Assembly: GCA_036971475.1 (NCBI GenBank) | Contig: JBAIZL010000004.1 | Location: forward strand, 63,179,253-63,243,252 | Reading direction: 5' to 3' | Origin: Prosapia bicincta | Taxonomy: Eukaryota > Arthropoda > Insecta > Hemiptera > Cercopidae | DNA length: 64,000 nucleotides | Part shown: piece by piece, positions 11,962 to 22,162 of the stretch | Layout: every line of letters begins with the position of its first letter | How positions within the stretch are numbered: the first letter of the stretch is position 1 | Made by a program: the position numbers and the translations under genes | Notes under the pieces: generated by a model | Database searches by the model: none | Seen by the model: only the letters and a program-made list of their open reading frames with translations | Told to the model about the DNA's origin: nothing

Positions 11962-14640
11962 TCAATCCACTATTTCTGATTTGATATATTTTTTTAAATT
12001 TCTAACATTAAATTTTCCTTTTACAACATGGTTTTCTAGAGTGGCAACTAGGTAGCTAGACTTCCCATATTTCTCAATTACCCTATATGGTCCCTTGAAT
12101 AATTCTAAAAATTTCCCGTATATCCCCTTTTCCACATTAGATGTATTTAGCTTCCTGATCAACACTAAATCTCCTACTTCATATTCGGTTAACTGGTTTT
12201 CTTGATTAAACTTCTTGGCACAGTTTCCCCTTTTCTTTTTCATTCGTAAATAAATTTCGGCGGTGTCGACGATTTTTTCACTTTCTTTCTCTGACATTTT
12301 TATAAATTCGTCCCATATTCTTTTCGGTTTTCTTCCAAATTGTGCTTCATGTGGAGTAACCCTAATTGTTTCTTGAAAGGTTTCGTTGATTATTGTTTGT
12401 ACGTCCTCCAATAGTAATTCCCAATTTCTATGATTTTCTTTTAATAATATTCTGAAAAGTTGATTCAGTTGTCTCATGGTTCTCTCAGCTCTGTTACTTT
12501 GTGGATTCCTCACCGAAGTGTTTAGTGTTTTTATTTGAATTCGTCGGAGTTCCTCTTTCCATTTTCTTGCAGTAAATTGCGTTCCATTATCCGTGATAAT
12601 AGCCTGCGGTTTTCCATATCTATTGCAGTAATCTTGCAATCTCCTTAGTGTAATAGTCGTTGTAGGTCTATTGACTTTATAAAGCTGTACGTATTTAGTG
12701 ATTACGTCAATGATAACCAAAATATATTTTGCACCACTTTTTCCTTTTGGTAAAGGACCACAGTAATGAATAGATAACAATTCTCCTTTGTTTTTTGGTA
12801 TGATACAATCCATTTCCCTAACTCTATGTCGTATGTCATGTTTGCATTTCTGGCATATTTCACATGATTTGACTATTTGTTCGATGTCCTTACTTAGATG
12901 ATCCGCTGCGAAGTCTTCTTTAAATGTTTGATAACTCTTGTTAATACCTAAATGGCCAAAGTGAGTATGTATTTCCGTGATTAGATTCCCTTTGATATTG
13001 TCTGGTATGTATAACTTGAAATGACCTTTATCTCGACGATATAACTTGCCTTCCCATAATTTGTAATGCTGGTGTAATTTGTCCGATGAATTCCTTAATT
13101 TATTAACTATAAGTTTTGTTTTATGGTCGTTGTCTTGAAATGTCTGTATATGTTTCAACATATCCAAAACTTTGTGGTCAAATTTATTACGTATTGTTGC
13201 AATTTGAATGAAATTACTGTCTTGATTTATTTCTATGTTGTCTTCACCAGGGTGTCTGCTTAATGCGTCGGCTACAATATTATCTTTTCCGTTGCAATGT
13301 TTTATTTCAAAGTTATACTCCTGTATAAGTAACATCCAGCGGGTCATACGAGCGTTTAACAGTTTACAGTTGTTAATGTATGATAGGGCCTTATTATCTG
13401 TAATCACCGTCAAAGGGTTCCCCAACACAAAACATCTGAATTTTTTGAGATTATGCACAATACTCAGAAGCTCCTTCTCTGTCGTACTGTAGTTCAGTTC
13501 AGCTCCTTTAAATGTTCTACTTGTGTACCCAATCACGGCAATACGTTCTTCTTCATCATATTGGAATAATTGTCCGCCTAAAGCATATCCACTCGCGTCA
13601 CACTGCAGGTAATACTGTTTATTTAGTATTGGATGTGCTAACATAACCCGGTCTAAAAATATCCTCTTTATTTGTATAAAGCTATCTTCTTGTTCTTTAG
13701 ACCATTTGAACCTACATCCCTTCTTCAACAGTTGTTGTAATGGTGCGGTAATTGATGCGCTGTCCTTTACAAAACGGTGATAGAAATATATGAGCCCGAG
13801 AAATCCGTTTATTTGTCTCGAATTTCTAGGCCTTGGAAATTGGTTTATGGCTCTGACCTTTTCTTCACTTGGCTGAATTCCTTCCACTTTTAAAGTGTGT
13901 CCTAAATATTCAAGCTCCCTTCTACAAAACTGCGACTTATTGAAATTGACAGTTACGTTTGCATCTTTAAAAATCTTAAAAATTATCTCTAGTTGTTCTA
14001 GGTGTTCATCGAATGATTTAGACAAACATAAAATGTCATCAACGTAAATAATCAAAAATTTCCTTGCTTCCTTTGTTAGTATGGAATCTAAACTCCTTGT
14101 AAGACTAGCTAGACTAGAGCTTAATCCAAATGGTACAGTTTTGAAACGATAACACAGTCCATTATGTAGGAATCCCGTAGAGTCCCTGCAGTTGGTTTTT
14201 AATGGGATTTGCCAAAAGCTACTGGTCAAATCGATAGAAGACATAACTTTATAACCACTACATTTTGTCAGTAGATCTTGAATCGGTAAGTTTCCTTCAT
14301 AGTCTGGTAACGATCTCTTATTAATTTGTCTAGCATCTAAGCAGATCCTGACTGTGCCATCCTTTTTAAACACAGGTACTATTCTGTTTACGTATGGACT
14401 ATTGGCTCTTTCTATAATATTTAATTTCAGCATCCTTTCTATTTCAGTGTTGACTGCCTCCCTAAATTTAATTGCCACAGGCCAACTATTTTGCTTGTAT
14501 GGTCTCGTGTCAGTTACGGTGAATTCATGCTCATAGCTAGTAATTAACCCTGGTTGCTCACTAAAAATTTGTTCATACTTATAGATAATCTCTATTAACT
14601 TCTTCATTTGGTCGGGTTTTATATTCTCTAATTCCAACAT
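11962..14640 (-). CDS. pol: Element 1 pol: reverse transcriptase, RNase H, integrase
   Basis: 892 codons from ATG at 14640. RT copies the element RNA into DNA: the catalytic YVDD is at about residues 199-202, preceded by LDARQINK and VPFGL. RNase H follows, with the first acidic residue in QCDASG at about 348, then EKELL and TDNKAL. The integrase has an N-terminal HHCC zinc module (HFGH...CEICQKC) and the catalytic core TDNGTQF (Asp about 684) and NRAER (Glu about 719). The first core Asp is replaced by His at about residue 625 (SIHYCGPLP, where element 2 has AVDFLGPLP), so integration activity is probably lost. The frame is otherwise open. It lies in -1 relative to the protease frame and overlaps it by 13 nt. 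Expression is likely by frameshift in the A8 run at 14640-14647, although reinitiation at the ATG cannot be excluded. Confidence 0.9.
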   Translation of the reverse strand: MLELENIKPDQMKKLIEIIYKYEQIFSEQPGLITSYEHEFTVTDTRPYKQNSWPVAIKFREAVNTEIERMLKLNIIERANSPYVNRIVPVFKKDGTVRICLDARQINKRSLPDYEGNLPIQDLLTKCSGYKVMSSIDLTSSFWQIPLKTNCRDSTGFLHNGLCYRFKTVPFGLSSSLASLTRSLDSILTKEARKFLIIYVDDILCLSKSFDEHLEQLEIIFKIFKDANVTVNFNKSQFCRRELEYLGHTLKVEGIQPSEEKVRAINQFPRPRNSRQINGFLGLIYFYHRFVKDSASITAPLQQLLKKGCRFKWSKEQEDSFIQIKRIFLDRVMLAHPILNKQYYLQCDASGYALGGQLFQYDEEERIAVIGYTSRTFKGAELNYSTTEKELLSIVHNLKKFRCFVLGNPLTVITDNKALSYINNCKLLNARMTRWMLLIQEYNFEIKHCNGKDNIVADALSRHPGEDNIEINQDSNFIQIATIRNKFDHKVLDMLKHIQTFQDNDHKTKLIVNKLRNSSDKLHQHYKLWEGKLYRRDKGHFKLYIPDNIKGNLITEIHTHFGHLGINKSYQTFKEDFAADHLSKDIEQIVKSCEICQKCKHDIRHRVREMDCIIPKNKGELLSIHYCGPLPKGKSGAKYILVIIDVITKYVQLYKVNRPTTTITLRRLQDYCNRYGKPQAIITDNGTQFTARKWKEELRRIQIKTLNTSVRNPQSNRAERTMRQLNQLFRILLKENHRNWELLLEDVQTIINETFQETIRVTPHEAQFGRKPKRIWDEFIKMSEKESEKIVDTAEIYLRMKKKRGNCAKKFNQENQLTEYEVGDLVLIRKLNTSNVEKGIYGKFLELFKGPYRVIEKYGKSSYLVATLENHVVKGKFNVRNLKKYIKSEIVD

Positions 14641-15245
14641 TTTTTTTCTATTATTCCTATTCTTTCCTCCTTATAGTTCATTATGACATTACAATCCAAT
14701 TTTGTTTCTTCATTATTATAAAACTTAATTATTTTTTTTTCTTTCTTTAATCGATCATTACATTTGGCATTAAATTCGACTGTTCTCTCTACAAAATCGA
14801 TAATAGTTTCATTTTTTATTAAAAAGTTTATGCCTAATATGCAAGTTTTAATCAGAACTGGCACAATTATGAAATGTGTTTCCACTTTATATTTCCCTAT
14901 CCCTACAGTAGTTACTATTTGATTTTTTATAGCTTTAGACTTCTGACCCAACGCTCCCATAACTCTTATGTTTGACATTCTCCAATCTGACGAATTCTCT
15001 AACAGCTCCTTGTTCTTACTATAAAAATCTTCTGACATTACATTAAACTGACTTCCCGAATCTATCAAAGCAACAGTTTTAATATCCCCTAATCGGATTT
15101 CAAGTTCAGGGCAATTTTCTAATTCTAATGATGGTTCAACACAAACTTCGTCTTCATTTAAAATGTCCCGTATTTCCGCAATTAGTGTCCTACAGTTGGT
15201 TATTTTACTAGAGTTAGGTACCTGGCTAGGGTCAGCGTCCTCGTT
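14628..15245 (-). CDS. pro: Element 1 aspartic protease region
   Basis: An open frame of about 205 codons following the gag TGA at 15246-15248, in the same frame as gag. It holds the retropepsin active site ALIDSGSQFNVM (Asp-Ser-Gly) and, about 80 residues on, ILGINFL, matching the second conserved retropepsin block (ILG). The enzyme would cleave gag and pol precursors in the particle. There is no ATG at the start, so translation must come by readthrough or from a gag-pro fusion in the parent element. The frame ends with TAG 13 nt after the ATG of the RT frame. Confidence 0.75.
   Translation of the reverse strand, partial: NEDADPSQVPNSSKITNCRTLIAEIRDILNEDEVCVEPSLELENCPELEIRLGDIKTVALIDSGSQFNVMSEDFYSKNKELLENSSDWRMSNIRVMGALGQKSKAIKNQIVTTVGIGKYKVETHFIIVPVLIKTCILGINFLIKNETIIDFVERTVEFNAKCNDRLKKEKKIIKFYNNEETKLDCNVIMNYKEERIGIIEKKCWN
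14640..14647 (-). promoter_or_regulatory. Candidate -1 frameshift site, protease to RT (A8 run)
   Basis: The minus strand reads GAA AAA AAA TGT in the protease frame. A -1 slip on A AAA AAA places the ribosome directly into the RT frame at ATG TTG GAA. The RT frame is closed by a stop about 33 nt upstream and the protease frame by a stop 13 nt downstream, so the slip must occur in this short window. I see no obvious downstream stem. A one-base insertion or a homopolymer sequencing error would look the same. Confidence 0.45.
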
Positions 15246-16781
15246 TCATGCACTTGTAGAGGGCTTGGGTTGGTAATTTATGACATCACCCTTATGTTGT
15301 CTACCCTTGTCCAGCTGTTTACTCCGATAGTCGTTCTGACAATACCCTGTCTCCCGGCTATTTTCGTTATTCCTAAGGTCAGGTCGTTGCTCTCTTGACA
15401 AATTCCTGTCCCGAATGCCGTTCGCTTGTCTTTGTAGGTGCAGATAATGAAACTCTGTTACTAGGTCGACAAATTCGCCATTAGTTTTAATTCCCCTCGT
15501 CACCAGTGCAATCGCCATTTTAGGATCAAAATGTTTGGCTAGTTTACGTATAATTATATCATCTGGAAGTCTCGGTTCGAGTCCTTTAAACCATAATAAA
15601 TTTCGTTCTACATATTCTACCATGTTCAACTGCCCCCTGTAATTATATTTTCCAAACTCTAACTCATCCCGAACACGCCCCTGTATTAATTCACTTTAGA
15701 ATTTTTGTTTAAATGCAAAGATAAAATCCCCGAACTATTTAAAGCTTTCTGAATGTAATCTAAACCAATTGGCAGCTGGCCCGCGTAGATGTTGCATTAT
15801 CCATTCTAAACCTGTTCCCTGGTAATACTTTTCATGTAACCCCATAAGCTCGTTAAGAAATGCCATAGGTATTCTTTCATCTCCCGAAAACCTTATATTC
15901 GTGTTTATTGGTGTTATAAGATTATTATCTCTTCGGTTTTCTGTCGAATTTATTTGTTTTCTTATCTGTTCAATATTTTCGTCTAATTTTCTCAATTTTG
16001 GCTCTAATTCTTTGCTATTATCTGTTATTCTCTTGTCAATTGCCGTTTTCAAAGTTTCTAGGTAACCCGTTTGTCTGTTATATTGCTCTGCGCATGTTTC
16101 TTCAATCGTCACGATCTTTCCCTGCGTATTTTGAACTTCACGGTTTATGTTGTCTAATCGGCTATCAATTTTTTGTGCATACTCTTGGTGTAATCCTTGA
16201 GTATTTTGGCCTGATACTAATATTTTTTTATCTAGTGTTTCTAGCAAATTGTTTTCGGTTACCATTAACTTGTTATTAAGTGTTGCAATATCTCCCCTCC
16301 TGTCTTCCTCCAGTTTCCTTAATTTGTTGTCAAATTTCTCTCCCATTTTTGTGATTTTCTTATTCAAGTCTTCCCTATTTTTTTTTATATTGTCATTTAT
16401 TTCTATTAATTTATTATCCATGTCTCTTTTATTTTGGACAATATTTTCATTTGTTTTAGTCATGTTATCATCAAGATTCTTTAACTTTTTTAATATTTCC
16501 CTCAAAATATCATTGTCTCCTAGTGTTCCTACTGTGATCTCATTATTAGTCAACATGCCTGTTGTGCTCTCTGTCCCCAAAACCCTTATCTCTTCATTCA
16601 CATTTTCTGTTACTCTCACCACTTCTACGTCTCCGAACCCGTCTTCCGTATGCCTCATCTGTCCTACTTGTGTTTCTTGTGTATCTTGATGTTCCATTTT
16701 GAAATTTTTGTCGCGTATTCTTATACTGCGTCTAAGCGTGTAGCTATCTATTTGCCCTCTTACAATATTTTCCTTACTCAT
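15246..16781 (-). pseudogene. gag: Element 1 gag with two internal stops
   Basis: One reading frame of 511 codons from ATG 16781 to TGA 15246-15248, broken by TAG at 15735-15737 and TAA at 15696-15698. The first ~300 residues are strongly charged and heptad-like, rich in Asp, Asn, Lys and Glu (for example LKNLDDNMTKTNENI), so a long coiled coil is likely. After that comes a gag capsid-like block with FSGDERIPMAFL, MQHLRGPAANWF and, past the stops, RNLLWFKGL and LAKHFDPK. No CCHC knuckle is seen. The TTG codon just upstream was not used as the start because ATG follows directly. Gag would form the particle shell, and with two nonsense codons in the middle of the capsid block this copy cannot make it. 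Confidence 0.8.
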
Positions 16782-16883
16782 CAATTAATATAACAACTTA
16801 CGCTAGACAATTCTTATTAATACAATAATACACTACTAGGTCTACTGGTCAATACATTTAAATTTTGATGCAATTTCAAAATA

Positions 16884-16902
16884 GCCCCACGTTCAGTAGC
16901 CA
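16884..16902 (-). other. Element 1 primer binding site, degenerate Lys-type
   Basis: Three bases inside the 5' LTR edge the minus strand reads TGGCTACTGAACGTGGGGC. It begins TGG, as expected for pairing with a tRNA CCA end, and its second half AACGTGGGGC equals the tRNA-Lys(CUU)-type site, but the GCCC block is altered. The element 2 site is far closer to Lys. The primer for this element is therefore uncertain. Confidence 0.45.
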
Positions 16903-16905
16903 ATT

Positions 16906-18161
16906 TATAACATAAATTCCCTTGGGCTTTATCTATGTTATTTCAAGTTTGTTAATTTAATTGTTATAGATTAATTAATTTGTTTTAAAGTGTTGGGCGC
17001 CAGTTTACCTATTGTTCGACTGAAGTTCTAATTAAACAATTTGCTTATATTGTATAATTTTAAATTATGTTTCTTATTACTATGACCTACCTTTATTTTT
17101 ATTATTTTGATTCCTTTTTCTTTATAAGATTTCAACCAAATTACTTAATTAGAGTAGGCCTTACAAAGAAATACAAGACTTTTTAGTTATAACAATTGCT
17201 TTAATATTTTAGAACATTATTAATTCCTGTTGCCAGTTAAATACAAAGTATACATGTTAAATCTACATTTAATTACAAATTATTTCAGACTATAATGTCG
17301 AACCAAATCTTATACGGTAAACAACCTGTTATTTATTTCATTCATTTTATTTATTATTATTTAAATTTGACCAGCTAATAAATTAAAGGCTTTTGGGGCG
17401 TGTTTAGGTTCTTGCCTTATGAAATTACTTTTTTCTTTTGAAATTTAGAGTTACTTGTATATTAGAAAATTTGTTTTATTGACCAGAAATTTATAATTTT
17501 TTAAATTAGTTTTTAATTAAAGTTTCTACTTAAGTGCAGTGACGTTCTTTCCTTTTTTTCGTTAACCCTTGGCATTAGTTCGACGATTTTTTTTGCAACA
17601 CTTCACTCACAATTGGTATCTGGTACTCTGACTCAAGGATACCTTTATTATGCAGTGATTATAAATTTAATAAATTAACTATACACCAACTTCTTAACAC
17701 CACATTTATCGATAATTAAATTACTTATATTTCTCTTAAACAATTTCACACACTTTTTTCAGGAACATCCACACACGTCCATCTACTTTTTTGGTCGGAA
17801 AAAGACTGCCTCTCTTTTTCTGCACTTGAATTTGTTTACCGCGTATTTCCCCTTCTCGTTCATTTTCTACCCAATGAAAAACATCTATCTTGGCTTCCAC
17901 CAATCAAATTTGAAATTCGTACGTTATACTTAACTATCCGTTATTTTTGAAAGTGTACGTTACACATCTGTCGTTCTCTCCCGTCCCTTTCAACTTTCTA
18001 AAACCTAACAAAAAACTCTACCCTAGTTCTCTAAGGGTTTTACAAATTGTTTATTGCCTTAAATATTTTTTTTTAAACTTTTTTTTGTTTTGTTTAATGT
18101 ATTCCTTTGTCGGCTTTTACTAAGTCAACTTTTGGAAGTATTGTTTACTGTTAATGTTTAG

Positions 18162-18199
<38 letters not shown>

Positions 18200-18226
18200 T
18201 TTAATATTTATAAATTTAATATTATA
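16906..18226 (-). repeat. 5' LTR of element 1
   Basis: 1321 bp, paired with 10183-11506. It carries the promoter side of the element. An expanded (TTA)n tract lies at 18165-18199 near its upstream end, longer than in the other LTR. I did not find a convincing TATA box separable from the general AT-richness. Confidence 0.9.
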
Positions 18227-18230
18227 GTAT
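18227..18230. repeat. Target site duplication of element 1, right (GTAT)
   Basis: Matches GTAT at 10179-10182. Confidence 0.6.
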
Positions 18231-18344
18231 ATGAAATACTGTGTCTGTGTTTATTTCCAGCTAACAGCTATATTTTAATATTACTTTTGTCTTTTTAATA
18301 TAGGGTATATAAAAAAAATTAATAAAACATTTTAGAAGCAAATT

Positions 18345-18650
18345 TTTACTATATAACACATATTGTGTTATAGCAGTATTCATTCACACGTGTTATATTT
18401 AAGAAAAAGGTTTTAAATAGTTTTAAAAAAAACATATACATGCTGTCTCGCATCCCTAGAGTAACATGTTAAAACTATAGTGTTGGATTTATATTTTTTA
18501 GTAATTTTAAATCTTAGCTATTATTCCATAATGATATAACTTCCTACAATATAATATCTAGAATTTAGAATCCTTATTAACTAACACCTAGCAGGATCTG
18601 CCTCCAGAATCAGATGAATAAATGGTTGAAACTATTTTAATCGTTTAACA
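18345..18650 (+). repeat. ~300 bp diverged repeat, copy B
   Basis: Partner of 9870-10178, in direct orientation. Conserved blocks include AACACATAT, TATTCATTCACA, GAGTAACATG, TAGCAGGATC and CAGATGAATAAATGG. No coding content was seen. Confidence 0.5.
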
Positions 18651-21329
18651 AACTGTAACCAAAGCATGTGCGTTTTTTTTCTGAATAAAAATTTGTTTTA
18701 TAGCTGATCATTGTCGGAACCTTTTAAAAACACACTCCGTTATTATTTTAAGGTTAGGTTTTATTTAGTGTTTGCAAAGATATACTTACTACATGTAATA
18801 ATTGAACATTAATACATGTAATTTAGGTGAGACTAGTATCATATCAACAACTAACAAAAGAAATAGTTATTATACCCATCTTCATTTATGTTCGGAATAT
18901 TTCTATATATTTCAGTATATTTTTCTGCCACTCCCAACTTTTCAATATTCTCCTCTGTTGACGCAATTCGGATAAACTCCATTTTCAAAACCTCATTAGT
19001 ATCTCTGAATTACTAGTACTGAAGGTTTTCCTGTTACATAGTTATTAGATTATCTAAACCGTTGCCGTAAATTGTTCTAACAAGGGATATTATCTCAAAC
19101 ATGATACTTCTCGGAATCTTTAAAAAATATTTCCTAAATAAAATTTCTGAACTCAAACAGTATGAGACTCACGTAAAATGAAAAGGCAAAAGCTGTCTCA
19201 AAATAGTAAATTTTGGTTTAAAACATTAAATGTTAATTAAATTTTAATGTAAAAATTAGCACGGTTTGGAAGGAAACAAACAGCGTAGGCCAGGGCCATA
19301 GAACTGAATCTTACCTGGCGTGCGTGAACAGAACATCTTGAAACAGACTTGCTTGGCTATAACTAATCTGATTTTGTTGGAGGACATTTTTTATCTTTAT
19401 TGTGTATTTGAAATAAAAGTTATTTTTAATTAGGTAGAAATTTCATATAACATAGAAAAACATAAATAAACCAATAGACGTAATAATATAACTTAATTCT
19501 ATAACGAAATACATAATAAGTTGTAGACCCTCGACACACCATATGTACAATGATCTGGTAAGTATGGGGGGCTTCATATTTTTACCCAGAAACGAAAGGA
19601 GGGGAAATTGTATAACAAGATTTATATTAATGAAAAACTGAATTTAAAAGAGAAATAAAAACTTAGAGAAGAAAAATCACAAATATTTTACGTGGTCCTA
19701 AGTTTTGTATTTTATCGCAAACTCTGATTATGACAGTGTGGTTCATGTCCTCTTAATAAATATTTTTTTATGAATCTGAATTGTTTATTACATTTTATTG
19801 ATAAAGTATAGAGAAATAAGTAATATTAAAATTGTATGGTTATTTTTTTGCATTTCACTAAGTTTCTTTAGGTTTTAGGGTTGTGACATTAGAATATACT
19901 TGTTTTTATTTCCTATACATTATGTGGTTGTTGTGCATTATTTCGTGCCTGAGAAATACCTAGGTAAGATATTCTACAAAAACAACTCTTTTATTGATCT
20001 AAATAAATTACAATAGGAATCACATTACCTATATGTAGATATAAAAGAAATTCGTATTGTGACAAAAGTTCATTCATTTTGTTAAAAATTGATGGTTTTA
20101 GATTTATTTTAATTTCATATTTAGAGATTATTTAGTGTGAAATTTGCGGATAAAGCTCTCTTGGAATTTACAAGAGCACCTATAAATTTTCCCCACGTGC
20201 TGTATAATATGATTTCTACCTTTTTTACCTATTAATTATTGAATAGAACTAAACTCCATAGTGCATATAGTGATAATATTACAATATATAGGTTATAACA
20301 ACAATTATTACTAGAGAAGATTATATTATTATTACAATAAAAGTTGTATAAAAACTTGTTATTTAAAATAACTTTGGTACATTTATGTACCAGCATATTA
20401 ATGGAGCTACTACAAAAAAGCATAGGATGGATAATTTATGCATTGAAGATTGCATAAGTGTTTATTCTATAGTTTAGAAGTTGTATTTTTTAATATTTCC
20501 ATTATTATATTGAATAAGCATGTTTCTATAATTGGTTGCTACAAGAATTGGGTTCTTTATATTTTAGTTTCCTATTCCAAGAGAAAATAAAAATATTGAT
20601 ATTGTCCTGTACACTTTTCGGACTTTTTGCAGTCAATTCTACTACTTTTATTAAAAAAAAACCCTTCACGATCAGGTGTGTCATCATTCGTGTTTAGGCC
20701 ATTCTTTCACAGAATATATCCTTTCACAGATAGGTTCGGTTGATATCTCAAACTTCATTGCAAAAATGCTCTACTTTATAGGTATGGTTTAATTTGTACG
20801 CTTACTTTTGAGTCTAGAAGTAAATTTATGTAGTTTACGATGTTTACATGAGTGTGTGTGATTGTTAGACTTGGTAGGTTTGTGTTTCATGACATAAATA
20901 GTAAATAATAGGATTCTATTCATCGTATTTGAGCCAGAAAAGTAGTTATATTGCTAAATTTATAGGTCAAGAAGTTTTTTTTTGTAGAGTCCTTACTTAA
21001 TAAAACAAAATGGACAAAATAAATATCGTTAAAATGACTTTGTGATTAAGATTACATATGTTGGAGGCTTTTGGAAAATAAAAAAGCTTGCTTTACCGAA
21101 GATAGTAATAATATCATTACACAATACTGCTAATAACTAACAAAATGTACCATTCTCTAGTAACATCTCAGTTTCACTACAACATACATTATTATTGAAT
21201 AAGATCAATTTTATAATAGTATACGTATTAGGCTATATCTTTCTCTTAATTGTTTTTTTAAATACCCAATATCTAGCTGTTAAAACGACGATGGGGCGTA
21301 AATTGTTTCAATTAAGAAAAAAAGCCATT
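18651..21329. other. AT-rich non-coding stretch, no gene seen
   Basis: No coding region, RNA gene or repeat recognised. A slightly GC-richer patch near 19255-19380 does not translate into anything I recognise. Confidence 0.5.
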
Positions 21330-21350
21330 TTAAAACCCATGCACGCGCGC
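21330..21350 (+). repeat. piggyBac left terminal repeat
   Basis: TTAA followed by AACCC, a short spacer and ACGCGCGC. The same elements appear inverted at 23672-23696. The spacer lengths differ, so the match is imperfect. Confidence 0.5.
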
Positions 21351-21378
21351 CTTTTTTTCTAACGTAAGTAGGCGCGTT

Positions 21379-21395
21379 GTTGTATTTTATACAAC
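21379..21395. repeat. piggyBac subterminal palindrome 1 (GTTGTA-N5-TACAAC)
   Basis: A hyphenated palindrome with GGCGCG three bases upstream of its left arm. It is the left-end member of three copies and lies in a ~33 bp direct repeat (21363-21395) matching 23458-23490 with only two or three differences. Confidence 0.7.
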
Positions 21396-21561
21396 ATCTC
21401 GGTTTTCTACATTTTCCTTAACTTTCAATCGAGTTATTAAAAGTTTTCTAAAATTTCTGTTGAATGGTTGTATGGTCTAACTAAATAAGTCAAAATTAAA
21501 TGTTTCATGTGACGTCATCAGGATAAAAATTAATAAAATACTTTAAAATGAATAAAAAGTT

Positions 21562-21567
21562 TTTATT
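21562..21567 (-). terminator. Polyadenylation signal of piggyBac transposase
   Basis: AATAAA on the minus strand about 20 nt after the transposase stop codon, the expected position for the mRNA 3' end signal. Confidence 0.5.
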
Positions 21568-22154
21568 TCAAACATAACTCAAACATTTACTCAGACTCTC
21601 CAGATTGAATTTTATTCGCACATTTGAAACAAGTAATAGTGGTAACGATGTGAGATCCGCAAATGAAGCATTTGCAACTAATACAAATCTTTGTTTTTGA
21701 AGAGTTTTGTTTTCTTCCACACTGTACACATGTACCCCTTGCCTTTTTTGGTGTTGGTTCTAATTGTTGAGGTTGCACAGTTTCATACTTCTTTTGTAAA
21801 AACGCTCTAATGTCAATCGGAAGTGATGGTATTTTTAATCTGTTAATAAGCTCTTCTTTCATCAGACCATTTCCTAACTCTTTCAGAAAAATTCTGCGAA
21901 ATTTCTGGGCATCGTTTGGTCTTACCATTGAAAAAATTACTTGTGAGTTGACCCCAGCAATGTTTATCAGAGCAAAAAATAATGCAACTGGCCATCTTCT
22001 TGTCCTCCGGGCAACGCTATATGTAGCACAAAGCTGGTCATTACTATCAACTCCACCTTTCGTTCTGTTGTACTGCAATATAATTTCTGGCTTATTTGTT
22101 TGTTCGTCAACATCATCTGAGTCGTGCATAGTCGAAATCAATATTACAGCTTTA

Positions 22155-22162
22155 TTTTTTTT
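22155..22162 (-). other. Frame break of the piggyBac transposase (A8 run)
   Basis: On the coding strand an eight-A run precedes TAA. Upstream coding reads in one frame and downstream coding in the next, consistent with one extra base in the run. It is either a real mutation or a homopolymer error in the assembly. Confidence 0.7.

Larger units (their letters stand above)
10183..18226 (-). mobile_element. Element 1: Ty3/gypsy LTR retrotransposon (minus strand)
   Basis: This is an 8.04 kb complete element read from right to left: 5' LTR (16906-18226), degenerate primer site, gag (16781-15246), protease (15245-14628), RT-RNase H-integrase (14640-11962), purine tract and 3' LTR (10183-11506). The order protease-RT-RNase H-integrase defines Ty3/gypsy. 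No CCHC zinc knuckle is seen in gag and no env frame is present between pol and the 3' LTR (about 0.45 kb). The LTRs differ at roughly fifteen substitutions plus small indels by eye, so this copy looks older than element 2. The element is probably no longer autonomous, with stops in gag and an altered integrase active site. Confidence 0.93.
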
